Of a stretch of 64,000 bases of DNA, positions 10,208-23,160 are shown piece after piece. Source of the DNA: Chlorops oryzae (taxonomy: Eukaryota; Arthropoda; Insecta; Diptera; Chloropidae); the NCBI GenBank assembly GCA_020466095.1, contig CM035807.1:7388240-7452239 (forward strand), written 5' to 3'. The stretch's first letter is position 1. Each line of letters begins with the position of its first letter. The position numbers and the translations under genes are program-made. The notes beneath the pieces were generated by a model, which saw only the letters and a list, made by a program, of their open reading frames with translations, was not told where the DNA came from and made no database searches.

Positions 10208-13200
10208 CCGGCATGTGACAAAAATCGCTATCGTCAAAGATTGACGATTTTGAAAATTTCATTCACGCTAAAAACCCATTTCCGCCGCGTTTCAACTCAA
10301 TTATTATATATCTGTGGATCAATTTAAATTTTAGACAATTTTGCAGTTGATTTCTGCAACATCCCCGATAATAAATTATTTGAGAAAAACTTTCGAGAAG
10401 AAATTTTTATGCCTTCGAGAAAAAAAAAATTCCCTTTTATTTTTCAAGCCATCTGCATCATTCTTGACCATTTCTCAAATCACATCCAACCGACCGACCA
10501 ACTATCGCGATTACGTCCCGAAGTCAAATAGCTTCTTCTATTTGGAGTGAAAATGTTGTTGCTGCAGCAACATCAAACCAATCGCATAGCAATTATAAAA
10601 ATCATCAAGCAAGCAATTGTCCGGATGCATGAGATCCATTGAGAAGCCCTAGAGAACATTGCAAGCAATTACACGAATGTAATAAATTAATCAGAATTGG
10701 CCTAAAGACTATTAGGCTAAAACGCGCCCACTTAATAGCGTTTACCTGTTACGAAAAGGCATCAAGGGAAATGGGATTGGCCATGGGGAGTATGGATGGC
10801 CATAATAGTTACTAAATATAAAAAGTTATGTACCTACAGAAAAAATAAATAAATAAAAAATATATAAACTGAGGAACGAATTAAACGATTATAAAAATAT
10901 TAAAAAAAAAAAAAAATTACTTTGCTACCAATAACATTGACCATGATGATGCCAATGATGACATCGGTTGGCAATAACGACTTCGTAAATAAAACGAAAT
11001 AAGAGAACGTGCGGAAATGGGAGTGGGCAGGGAGAGAGTAGAAGGTAAAAAAGTATTCCTGCTTTGGCAAATAATTTATTTGGCTAATTTGTGGCAATCG
11101 ACATGAAATCTTGTTTATTAAACGTTGCGCAAATACAACATGAGCGAGTGGAAGACAAGCTGAAGCGAAGACATCAGGCGAGACAAGACGGGACGAGACG
11201 GGACGGGGACTCTCTTCTCGTCTGCAAATGTCATACGACGCAAATTCAGATCGGTGCGGTGTACCTTTATGCGCAAAAGGGTTAAAGCTTCTTCTTTGGA
11301 TTATTGCAGCAGCATGATGAGATACATGGAATGAGTAGAATGGAGCACAGTACAGTGGGCCTGGTGGAATAATAATAATGCCGCTGTCTTTTAAATTGCT
11401 TCTGGCCTCTGATATTTTGTTTCTCTCCTCGGTTCTTAATCCTTCTTCGTCTTCGTCTTCCGTCTTCTTCTTTTTCATCTTATTTTTCAATCCCATTCAG
11501 AGCCTTGTGTGCTTTCTTGTCTCGTCGAATGCAAATGATGTGCTTTGGAACAAAGATTTATTGCCTTGTTTGATGTGACGACCGACAGTGGTAATGGTAA
11601 CGCGTTTATTTCGTGATCCTTTCGAAATTGAAGGCAATTTTCTTGGACCTCCTTTTGGGGAGTGACGCTTCAACTAAACATGAGAAAATACAAAAATTAA
11701 TAGCTTCAATGGATTTAATTACCATTTCAAAAAGGTTTTTTTTTTCTATATATATATATATAAAAAGACTGAATAGACCTTTTTCAAATTTATTTGCATA
11801 TCGTCCTTTTCGAGTCAATCGACAAAGATAAAGACAATTTATTGCATCGCCAAAAATATTAAAGTCACATTTCAATCACATGCAAATCGCTTGCGATTGC
11901 GATGCATCCAAGTCATGTGGTCCATTGCAAATCTTTTCCTCCACGATTGTTTTTTTTTGTTTGTTCCAGCTTTCAGAGTCGACGATATCGTTGACTACTT
12001 GCGCGCGCTACTTTTGATCCGCCAGAACAATGACAAAGAAGGACACGTTTCACGAATGAAAATTTATGAAAATCATGAATTCAAGCCATAAATTTTGAAT
12101 TTGGCAATTTAACGCTGGCATGAATCGCTCCAATCCAAACTTAAACTTAAACTTTTTAGTCGCTTTCGATGAGAGATAAGGAAGACTTTTTGGCCAACAT
12201 TTTGTGGCCCGGTATTCAAATGAGGTTTCGCTCATGAAAGCCAATCGATCGAGCTTGATTGTGCGGCAAAAGAGTTCTCAGTATTCAAAAAAAAAAAATT
12301 TTTTTGAAGCCACTGTGTGTAAGAAGGTTGTGAGCAAAGTTTTTCAGTTTTTTTGTTTTTTGTTTTTGGTTCCATTCTTTATTCGAAAAATAATTTGAAT
12401 ATCAAAGATTCTTCAGCAACCCAAAAGAGTGTACACTGAAAGCAATTACTTCCAAATTGTAATAATTTTATTGATTACAAGTGGAGTGAAACTTTTGATT
12501 AGCATTATTATAAACTATTAGAGAAGAAGGTGGAAGGAACTTAGCTCCCCCGGGGTCATATTCTATGATAAGACTCCATCAAATCCGAAGAATTTCTCGC
12601 AAAGCAGAAATTAATTTTCTTGCTGTACTTTTCTGCCTTCTGGCCAGAACGAAAGAAAAACCGCAGATCTAAACATTCCATAAGTGACCTATAATTCCTA
12701 TGAACTGGGAAGTTTGGTTCACAACACTTTTTGAAAATAGTCATAGTTCAATTATTTTATTGGAGACGAATTTTCTTAGAAAATTTATGAGATCTCTTTA
12801 AAAGTTTTAATTTGAAAGCATAAATATCCTTAGGAAAATAAAATTTCAACCCATTTTTTCTCTGTGTAACCACAAAAGTACCCTTTTTTCAAAACAATAG
12901 TAACCTTAAAAACCCCAAAAAAAAAGTGCTTTGACTTGGAAGACATTGAAATTGAGTTTGGTTGAAATCTCCCACTTGTTCTAATTTGCATGCCAAGTCC
13001 ATGTTAAAGCTCCTTCGAACAGGGTGTCTTACGCACTTTTGGTATCAAAAAACCTAACCATAAAAATAAAGAGAAAAATAAATTGTTTCCAAAGAATTCA
13101 ACGAAAATGTTTCAAATACTTCCAAGAATCTGAATTTTCGATGATTTTTAATGAGGTTTCTTTGGAGCATTGTTTCGCTTTACCCGAAATGGGTTTTCTT

Positions 13201-14199
13201 GGATTGGAAAGAATTGAAAAATTTGCTAGAGCTAAATGGGAAGAGATAAGTTCGGACACTTCTTGGCACTCGTTTTGAAGTTCGCTGAGTCCATAGATAG
13301 AAATCTAAGCCTTCAATCAACTCTACAAAGAACCGATGAACTGAGCGCGATACTCTTGTCATCGATGTTACTCTCAGACCTTAGATTCCATGCTCTATTA
13401 ACTTCAAACCATCTTCAATAATGTCTTGAGTATTTAATGAACTCCGAGGATATATTGCGACAAATCTCCTTGCCTTCCTCTTTCCAAAATATTCAAAGGG
13501 ACCCAAAATAAGCTATTCCTAAGGCCTGAAATTTGAACAGTTGAGTCATGGACATAGCTTTTAATGAAGTACGGTGGGATTTAGGAGCTCATACATGTCT
13601 TATCAAGGCTCCTTTCGATGTTTTCAAGTCGCTTTTGGAAAAACCTGATTGTTTTGATAGCACTATTTAATGTAATGTCGGAAAAATGTTAGTTTGGTTG
13701 AATTGGGCTGTGTCATTAAGGCACACTTGGACCTAAGATTCGTTGCGTTACACCTCATATACATATGTCTAGAACCATTTTGAGCTAGCCACAAAGCCAG
13801 AGATTTGGGTAAGATTTACCGAGTCTTAGTCCCTTGGGGATTGAATTAGGTTCTGTCCGAAATAATAGAATAGTTTTCTTTCAAAAGTAGGGCAATGTCG
13901 GGCCAAAAGACCCGAAATATTTTTCTAAACTTTCAGTCATCATTGCTCTGACTCCACTAACGTCTTAAAAGACTCTTATCCAAACTAAGATCTCTATAAT
14001 TCCCATACAAAACAATTATGTACATACAGTGAGAATAAATACAAAAGCCCTAACCATTCTCAATCTGTTATACCCCATCGAAGGTTATCGATTTGAAAAT
14101 CGAGCTGAAGTATCAAATAACTCACAGTGTTTCGCAAGAAGTTCATTCATCTTCAGAGATTTTCCCATAACGTCATCAGTTATTATCATCGCCTGTTCA
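10208..14199. other. Intergenic, no gene supported
   Basis: Several open frames of 60-200 codons occur, but their composition is that of AT-rich or simple-repeat DNA and none has a paired splice structure or a recognisable motif. A degenerate CGGCATGTGACAAAAATCG, like the outer terminus of the TA element, lies at about 10209. Confidence 0.4.
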
Positions 14200-15060
14200 A
14201 ATGTTGCGCAAGATTAACAGCACCGGCACTACCGATAGGCGTAACAACTAATATCAGCAGCAACAACAACAACAACAACAACCACTTCTACTATTGCTAA
14301 AAAGAAAACACAACACAGCAGACGACAACACCAAGAGCAACATGCAATTATACATTCCAGAAATCGGCGACTACCGCCACATTGCACATTGCATATTGCA
14401 CACGAATGGTTCGAAGGACTTAAAATCAACAAATCGAAAAATGGCTACCTCACTGCCTCGCATTGAAGAAATCCGAACCGAACGGAGAAACTTCAGTATG
14501 AAGCGATATAAGGAGACATCGCTGTAGCCTCTGTGTCTGTGCAGCAATGTCCAAGCAACAACAAAAACAGCAACAGTTCGTTGGAGCAACTGCCCCAAAA
14601 GATAAATCGCAAGATGAAGGATAATGATATAATTAATGCTGCGTGGCTGTGTTCCTACTGCACTGGGTTGCACCAGTGATGCACCATACCGAAACAGAAT
14701 CGGCATCAAAGCCTTACGCCGCCAAAAGCAAAAGCAACAACAACCACCACCGCCACAATTGGCTACTGTGCCACATTGTCCCACCGAAAGGCAACAACAG
14801 CAGCGATCAACGAGCGTCCCCATCGTCAATTGCCAGTGCAGCAGCAGCTCAACTTTTTCGCTCGATCGAAGACAAATAAAATTTCCTTCGAGAAAAAAGT
14901 AGAAAAAAAAACCATTGTGCAGTATTGGAAGCACCAACAGCCAAACGTTGCCATCCAACCAAATGCAATGATGACGACTACAACGACGAGGACGACGACA
15001 ATGGGGACAAATGCCGAGAAGTGCAGAACAAAAGCGCACAAAATTATCTGATTAAACGCG
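14200..15060. other. A/C-rich block with CAA/CAG repeats, possible UTR or regulatory DNA
   Basis: The plus strand is rich in CAA, CAG and ACA (for example CAGCAGCAACAACAACAACA at 14256) and open in several frames. This is typical of dipteran untranslated exons and enhancers. The overlapping frames give Gln-rich, low-complexity peptides with no domain. I cannot assign it to a gene. Confidence 0.3.
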
Positions 15061-15887
15061 GTAAAGGGCCTTTGTTCCGCTTCGTTAGGCGACTTTTTTT
15101 TCAGCTCCCGAATAGGTGGCTCCGCTCCGTTCCGTTCGTTCGATGCAAGACCCAGTATAGGCTATAATTGCGAAGCAACTACTTTCCGTTGATTGCGATT
15201 GAAATCCATTTTTGTACCTTGAGGCTAACTTCACTTATATGACCGTGTATGCGCTTATGGGGCTTTGCCATTCCCAGTAGCAAGTTGTTCCGAGTTCATT
15301 CCGTCCAAATGAGAGCGACATATGCCATCTTTAGTTGTTTCGGTCTTGGATCTTTTACTTTTCGTTATTGTTGTCCATCTTATTATTATTATTATTATTT
15401 TTTTCCGATGGATTTTCTAAGGTGGACCAGAATGCGGTGCGCATTCCTTTTACATTTTTAAGCTGATTTGGTGAAGATTTCAAAAACAGCTTCTCATTGA
15501 AATGCCGTGGATCTCACTCGAAGTTGTGGAAGAGGAAGCAGTATAAGTACGTATGCAACGAATGAAGGGATAAATGTCAATTTAGTGTATCGTTTTTTTT
15601 TTCCCCAATTCCGAAAATTCTTTGGGCATCTCAGTTCTCAACTAGAATGATTCGAGGATATTCTCAACGAAGCTTAATAATTATGGGAAGAAATGTCTAT
15701 AGATCCCAATATCTAGAAGGATTATGTATCGTTTTCATGAAAAGTATGAATATACCTAAGGGTAAGGCTAAGGCTAGTGTGGCTGCCACCATGAGGGGTG
15801 ACAACATTGGGGCCCGTTGTGGTCATACGAAAAATGAGAAAGCAAAGAAAACACAAACATATAAAAATGACACAACTAAAAGTCACG

Positions 15888-15960
15888 AATTGGGATCTGA
15901 ACCCAGAGCCTCTCGCATCGTTAGTTACCATCTCAACAAACTACATTGTGGAGGTCGTAT
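15888..15960 (-). repeat. tRNA-like module
   Basis: On the minus strand GTTGAGATGGTAACTAACG (A-box region) is followed about 20 bases later by GGGTTCAGATCCC (a good B box). The acceptor ends do not pair, so it is a tRNA-derived repeat and not a tRNA gene. Confidence 0.45.
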
Positions 15961-16099
15961 TTTCTCAAAGCAGAACTGATGTGAAAAACAAGCCATATCT
16001 AGCTAGTCCTCTGCTACAGTCCTGTCGATGTGGGAAGGGGACGAAATGGTTCCTCCTACAGCCACCTTGCCGCAGTTTTGGAAATTATTGAGCTTTTCA

Positions 16100-19000
16100 C
16101 TCAACTTTTGTCTTCACGTTTTTCTCCGGGCCTTCGGTGTTATAGCACATCTTTCTTTTCTTTTATCTTAATAACCTAATCATTTCGACTGCATAAAAGA
16201 GGAATTACTTTCCAGACATATCCTTTCATTTGTGATCTTGTCATTACATTCTCCTTTCTTACACAGGAGCAGATTTGGCCACATTTTTGTGTGACATCAT
16301 AGTGTCAAGCATTATTATTATTAAGTAGGCTGTAAAGCACCACGACCTAAAAGATCTTGTGTGTCAAGCAAGTTCTTACAATTATAAACCTAAGGAAGCA
16401 TTTTAAACAATATTATGGAAATTTCCTTATATTAGAAAGCCACGTCCGCCTAACCTATGCTGAAGTCTTTGAATTCATTTAAGTAAGAGCAATCAGGCCT
16501 AAAAGAATGGTCTCTTCAGACCCTAAAAAGGCGTGCGATCTATAATAATGATGGTCTCAACGAGATCTCCCATCTATTCTGGATCCCTTGAGAAACTTCC
16601 GTCCGTAGACACACATATAAAGCCGACTCATTCCTCTTTTTGGGGACTAACAACTAACTTTCCTTCAAAAGGGAGAAATGTACATCAAAGAAGGCAGGAT
16701 TTTATTTGGGAAAGAGGTGATCGCGCTTTCAAGAAAACATCCCATGATTCTCTTTTGAGATACCATGCTCTCCTCTAAATACGACCATGAGAGTGATAAA
16801 TCTTTTTATTTCATTCTAGCGCTTTAAAGTGATTTGACCGAACCGATTCTTTCAATTAAACAATCCATATGGATAGCTTCGCTAATCTCATTTGGCATAT
16901 TCGGCATGGAGGCATCAAATTGTCGCCACGTCTCCGCTCGTCTTTTTTTTTTTAACTTAGTATCGATCCATCTGATGATAGGCTTGCCTTTCAACGTTGT
17001 TGTTTTTTTTATGCCTATTTCTCAACTCGCCTGTCAGTGATGCCTTTTCCCTTTGAAGGCAATCTGAAGAAGATCACATGTTGGGAGATGAATTAATTGG
17101 GAAGCTGTTGTTTACAGATCGCATACGGAGATAAGATTCGATTCGCACTCTCAAGCGAAACATTTCAATCAAGACCAAACGGAGAGTAGAGTCGAGTGTA
17201 GTCGTGTCGAGTTGTGAGGAGAAAAAAATGTCCACAATTATTGGTTTAGCTTAGCGCATGATCGTACTCTCCGACGTGAAATCGTTGACAGAAATTGTCT
17301 GAAAAGATGATTTATTGCCGATCGCGATAAACGCACCGAAGAGCCGAAGACATCATCAGCATTGGCCGACGACATGAAGACCATCCAGCAATCCAGCAAA
17401 TTACGCCACACAACTTTTCAGATTTTTCAGAATTTATGACCTCATCATTCGGTGGTGTCAGGCAGCGCGATTCATTGTCGTATGCGTATGCGTATGCGAG
17501 GCCAATGCTCGTTTAGTCTTATCGCTGAATAACATCGACGTCTACAAAATTGTATCTTGTTAATTATCAATCAATCGCTAATTACCGATAGTAACGCGAT
17601 TGTCGTTTGGCCGATCGGTCGAATGTTCTTGCGATCGGATCTGTTAGCTCTGATCGCTTCGGTTCGCCGAGATTGGCGACACATTGCTTAGGCGCAGCCG
17701 CAGCCACAAGCTTTTCACTTAATGTAAATGTCGATGTTCCGCATAGTGCGATTACACATCCCCTTTACAATGCCCATAAAAGGCGTAGAGGACATGAGTC
17801 TATTTGTGGCCTTTTGTTTTTTCCTTTCTTTTTATTTTGTGTGTGGCGGGCGGTTTAGATACTACACTACACACATGGGAGCGGAGTTCCTTTAACTAAC
17901 CTACTTGGTAAAAATAGTCGCAGGCGACAGCGACAAATGAGACCTACCTACTCGTTGCAATACACACGCCTCCTGCTCCCGAAGTTGCTAAGAGTTTGCC
18001 TGCTTCCTGGAGTGACCAGGTAAGTTCATCCTTGTGGATACAGCATATATTATGCTGCCTACACTGATGGCAGTAATAAATAATGTAAGCAAAGTCTTTA
18101 AGGGAAAAGCACAAAAACTCCACCGAAAGCCACTTTCAACGAAGAAATCACTTAACAATATCGCAAATTCGGCCCAATCGGATGTGGTACACTAAGAAAA
18201 ATATTACATTCAAAAACTTCTATAGCGAAATAAAAATAATGGCTAAGAAAATGTGTTATATATCGACTATAAAGAGAATTTATAGTGTAGTAGTCTAAGG
18301 TAATGCTCTAGTTTGATTAGTTACAAATACCTATAATTCGATACGGATTATTTGCTCCCTTAATTTTTTCAATGTAGTCTGTCTGAGCCACGACTAGAAC
18401 GCTGCTTTAATATAGCTTGCCTACAGGTTATGCACCTTGCTTCGTCTTTTCTTGTAGGTACTCTTAAGTTTGGGCTTTGTCACCAACAGTCATTGTCACA
18501 AAAAAAAAAAGAGTTTAAGAGTACATGACTGCTTTGTATAGCCTTTTGCTAGCATAGTTCAAAATAATTAGCGTCGTTTTTTAATCTTTAATTAACCTGA
18601 TGAGCCATCATGTTCGGCATGTTTTCCTTCTCAAAAGAAGCTTCCTCTGTGTGAACATGTTCGAAAAGCCTTTAGATTTTCTTATGGAAGTGTGTGATTA
18701 AGAGGCTTGTTTCTCGAAGCCATTTAAATGAAGCCAATAACAATACAGTGGACCCATGGTAATCTGGCCTCTGTCTAACCCGGCATACCCTGTAATCCAT
18801 TCCATTTTCGTTTGCCCATACAACGTGTTTATTTTTTGGTTTGTGGAATGGGTGGAATGGGAATTTATTATTCCTTCTTTTTGTCCTTTTTACCAGTCGG
18901 TACCAGTCGAAAATGATGTTTTTTTCCGGCTATGTTGATTTCCCTGTCCGAAACCGCGAGCTTATTGTGTTTTTCCATTAAATTTATCTGGATTGCAAGC

Positions 19001-20460
19001 ACTTTTTTGTAGAAAACTCCGGACAATAGGAGGTCTTAGGCAGCATTCTATAGACCGACAAACTCGAAAGCTCTACACTACCCTTCAAAACGTTTTTCAT
19101 AGTCCCAGGCTCTACTGCATAGTTTTAGAACAAACTATAAGGTCCTCGGGAGTTGAAGGCAGTTCATAATGGATTGGGGAGTCGAAATTTCCAGAGGCTT
19201 ATTTATGATTTCTATTGAGCGTTTCTGGAATACTTCCTAAATTATTCCTCTTCGATAAAAGAAGACCAAAAAGCCGTTCCAGTTCTTCATCCCTCACCTG
19301 CCCGGGGCTGAATCAATAGCTCGTTGTCCTCCGCCTTTGTGCACCTGCTAGACGCTCTAACTGATATCCCTGTTTCTGACCTGCTTTTTCAATTCCTTAT
19401 CACATAAATTCAATTCGCAACCAATGAAAAGTGTCAAATGAACTGAAAAATTCAATAAATTTCCTTTCAAATGAATTTATTGAGTGCCAGCGACGGACAG
19501 AAAACGTGGGATGAGTCGAAGTGTGCAACAAAAGGAGCCACAAAAATGAAAGAGAGGAAAAGAAATAACAAAACGAGCAGCTTTTAATCAAGAAGGACAC
19601 GATCTTGAGGAAACGGGATCACATTGCTCGATCGAGTTGTACCGTTTTCTAGCCTAAACGAGACCCAAATTCATTCGAGAATTCGACGATCTGCGACCGA
19701 CCTACCGACCGACCGATCAAAGCGCATGTCATGACATTTGTTAATTGAGCGAATGCGCCGAAAACACCATGCGGCAACACCTTAGAGCATGTACGAAGGA
19801 AAGGATAAAACGCCGAGCGGACGTCCTTGTTTTGATGTCTCATGGCCTTAATGAAGTTGTTATCTGCATGCGAGGATCACCAAAATTTTTTTCTTATTTG
19901 AATTTTTTTTTTTTTTTTTTAATTTATTGTTTTCATTTCGGGAACTGACCTTTTATGTGAGCATAATGAGCATGTGCGTTGAGACACATTGGTGCGTAAA
20001 TGATTAATTTGCAGTGGATAAGTTAATTAATTTCCCGCGTGAGATAAGATTATGCGAGAAGAAGTGCAATATGTATTGACGGGTTCGTTTGAAATCGTTC
20101 AAAATGAAGCAAGAAAGAAGTTCAAAACATACGTCAATGTTTTGGCAACCATAAAGAACGAAAACAGTCTTGCAACCCGAGCAATTTCATATAACTTTCT
20201 GAAGTTTTTAAGAATTCCATCGCTCACCCTCAAATTTTTAATGTTCAAAGCATTCACTGAATTCTAATGCCAATTATAAACTTGAATGGTCGCCATTGTA
20301 GCCGAGAATTGAGAATTTGAAAATTGTGAGAAATTGTGAGAATTTGAAAATTGTGAGAAATTCATGAAATTCATTCAAATTAAAAGAAGACTTTCCGGGA
20401 ATCATATTTTCTTAGGAACTCTTTTGGGTGTAATAGAAAGTACAATCCAAAAAGTTATTT
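16100..20460. other. Intergenic, no gene supported
   Basis: No splice-supported coding block. The part from about 17080 to 17880 is less AT-rich than its surroundings and has clustered GATCG and TAATTATC/CTAATTACC-type words, so it could be a cis-regulatory module. This is inference only. Confidence 0.3.
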
Positions 20461-20469
20461 GGTTTCAAT

Positions 20470-21000
20470 TTTGAAAATACAAATCTTAATTGACTCACAA
20501 GTCTTTAATTCGAAAAAAATTTATATTCCACGCCATTGCAATTTCCCATTTTCTCGCCAATTTCTACATGTTTTTCTTTCAATTTGTTGCTGTTCATTTG
20601 CATACTTTCATAAGAATCAGTGCGGGTTCTTTTTTTCATAAGAATCCGTGCGGGTTCCTTTTTTTCATAAGAATCATCGGAATTATTCAAACGCAACTGA
20701 ATTTCATAGCGTACTGGCTACTAATGGCGTACTGGCTACTAATGGCGTTCTGAAAATCGCTCGACTCCATCGCTCATTTGAAATAAACAGTAAATCCCCG
20801 AGAAACTTTCACCGAATCGGCGGTAAGAACTGCCACTAGATGTCGCTCTATCTTCCAACAGTATGGTGAGGTTTATGTCTATGCCGATACGGCGCGTGTC
20901 TGAACTAAGTCTGTATAACGAAAGTTTGCGTCTTGACCAAATTAATCTGTGTCTGAGCTATGTCTCTACAACAAAAGTTTGCGTCCGAACACAATTGGCA
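20470..21000 (+). repeat. Diverged local duplication, copy 1
   Basis: It shares an ordered set of blocks with 21490-21860: AAACGCAACTGAATTT, CTACTAATGG, GAAATAAACAGTAAATCC, AACTTTCA and AGAACTGCCACTAGATGTCG. Within it are a 21-bp unit repeated twice at 20708-20749 (GCGTACTGGCTACTAATG) and a CATAAGAATCNGTGCGGGTTC repeat at 20618-20680. Confidence 0.5.
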
Positions 21001-21489
21001 ATTTGGCTGATCCCCGAAAGTATACCGCATATTAATTTGAATAATTATATCTCCCGAAAGTATACCAAATAAAAAAATTGATTATATAAATTATAAAAAA
21101 ATATATATAATATATATTTACCCTTAAAGTATACCCCATATATTTTAAATTAACCAACGTAGCTGCTCTGAAATTTTTGGCAAGTAGCCATTTTTGGCCC
21201 GAAGCAAAAAAGAGATCAAGCGACACCCAGCCGGACTTTATCGCATGCATGACAAAATCATCGATGCAGAAGTATGGAAGAATGCATTTGTAAAGAGACC
21301 AATTGGTGCTGTGTCGAATGGTTTTGTAGTGAAAATTTCATGGAAGCAAGAGCTCGTTACAAGAGATCCTTCTTCAAACGAAATTTTCATTTGAAAAAGG
21401 GTTGATTACTCCTATATATTTCCAATAAATATCATTATGAAAATTCTTTAATTGAAAATAAACAAGTGTTTATCGCATTGTATTTCCAT

Positions 21490-21860
21490 GAATTTTCTGC
21501 CTATGATTTACATCATTTTGGAGAAAATTTCATATCACTTTCTGCTTTTGTTCATCAAAATCAGTGCGGAATTATCAAACGCAATGAATTTAATACGTAT
21601 GGAATACTAATGTGTGTTACTGTTACTAATGGTTGAAAATCCTATGAGCTCATGCGTATATTGAAATAAACATAGTAAATCCGAAGTAAACTTTCAACGA
21701 ATGGCTAAGAACTGCCACAGATGTCGCTTAAACTTCACAACAAATATGTAGTTTTTTATCCAGATCCCAGTGTCTGTAAACTTATCTTCAAATGAAATTT
21801 CATCTTGACTCAATTAGATTTTACTAGCTATTCTTACAACATGAAATTTAATCATGCACA
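21490..21860 (+). repeat. Diverged local duplication, copy 2
   Basis: Counterpart of 20470-21000, about 1 kb downstream in the same orientation, with many small deletions. The TGCCACAGATGTCGCT block near 21713 corresponds to TGCCACTAGATGTCGCT in copy 1. Confidence 0.5.
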
Positions 21861-22117
21861 GTTTGGATCCTTCTTAAGCCAACCAGCAGTGCTTTTTCAA
21901 TGAAGTTTTATGCGGACCAAGGTCCTACACTCTACAAATGAATAACACATGAATTTATAAAGTACTGAAAAATAGCGGCCATGATCCAACAAACTTTCAT
22001 TAGAAGTATAGGGTATAGTAAATGCCACGTACTGCAGCGTGAATTTTGCACCATTTCGGAAGTACTACAGAAGTATGAAATTTCGGCTGGCAGAGTCGTA
22101 TCACGCCAGGTTACTAC

Positions 22118-22637
22118 CGGCGTTGCCACTGACAAACTTTTTTTCCTACCATATATTTTTCGAAATCCCACCAAAATCGATTGCAACCTACCAAAAACTA
22201 CAAAAAGAAGTTTTATTGCTTAAAACTATTGGGTGTATTTTCAATAACAATAAAACTACCCATTTGAACTTCATTTGGCACATTCAAGCGACAAAAGTGG
22301 TTATATTCTTCACTTGTCGCGCATGCTTTAATGCACGTTAGCTCCTATTGCATTAGCTTTGCTTTTCTATTTTCTTTTGTGCTCTATACACTTCTATGGA
22401 AAAAAGCAACATGAGAGACAGAGATTGGTGGATATAAACCATCCTCTTCCACATCGTTCAAGGTAGGGTTGACAAAATTCGATGTGTATTTTTCGGTAAC
22501 GGATATGTTAACAAATGTTTTTAGTCAAAATGAAAAAATTTCCGCAATCCTACCCAAACCCGATTCAACCTACCAACCTACCAAAGAAAAAAATACCTAC
22601 CTGCTTTGGTAGGAAAAGCCCAAAAGTGGCAACGCTG
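22118..22637. mobile_element. hAT-type MITE with 8-bp target duplication
   Basis: The termini are CGGCGTTGCCACT and AGTGGCAACGCTG (inverted, 12 of 13). The flanking 8-mers are identical: GTTACTAC at 22110-22117 and at 22638-22645. The sub-terminal DNA carries more inverted CCTACCAAA/TTTGGTAGG words. An 8-bp duplication and CA(G)NGTTG-type ends are diagnostic of hAT elements. No transposase frame is present. Confidence 0.85.
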
Positions 22638-22860
22638 GTTACTACCCAAGTAATATGCCTTTGTAGTTCTTCATTTTACCAGTACTAGTCCCCTCATAAT
22701 TCCACTTCTAATGTATTCAACTGACCTTTTTAACATTTTCAGGAGTATTTTCACGCCTGTAATTGGATAGGGACTAGTCGCAAAACGGCTGACCGGAACG
22801 AAGCCTCCCTTGCCGATAACGTCGAAATAAATAAATATCAGGCGGTAAATGGTATTGAAT

Positions 22861-22866
22861 TTTATT
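22861..22866 (-). terminator. Poly(A) signal of torso-like
   Basis: AATAAA on the minus strand about 295 bp past the inferred stop at 23161-23163. It is the best-placed signal for a 3' UTR of about 300 nt. Confidence 0.45.
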
Positions 22867-23160
22867 GAAAACTACCAAAATCTTCTACTCACTATAATCT
22901 TACATTATAAATTCCTTCATTCGAGAAAATAACCAATTTTTCTTACACTACAAAACACAGTCTATGCTAAAGGACTAAGGAGAACCTAAACGAATTAGAA
23001 GGCATTAATTAGACTCGTTATCACAGTGGAACATTTCTACGGAACTAACTTAAATTTTTTTACAATCTAAATGACAATCACGATCTGCAAGTGCTCAGCT
23101 CTGCACATGGAGCAGCATGGAGCTCTAGGAACTTTCGTTGGATCGAAACGCGTCACGTTC

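Noticed and set aside
10900..11496. 198-codon minus-strand open frame
   Set aside because: Lys/Glu-rich start comes from a CTT-type microsatellite, the rest is unlike any protein I know, and opposing frames are equally open.
14371..15039. 222-codon minus-strand open frame, Cys/Val-rich
   Set aside because: It is the complement of a CAA/CAG/GAC simple-repeat tract; the peptide is low-complexity and there is no start context, domain or splice support.
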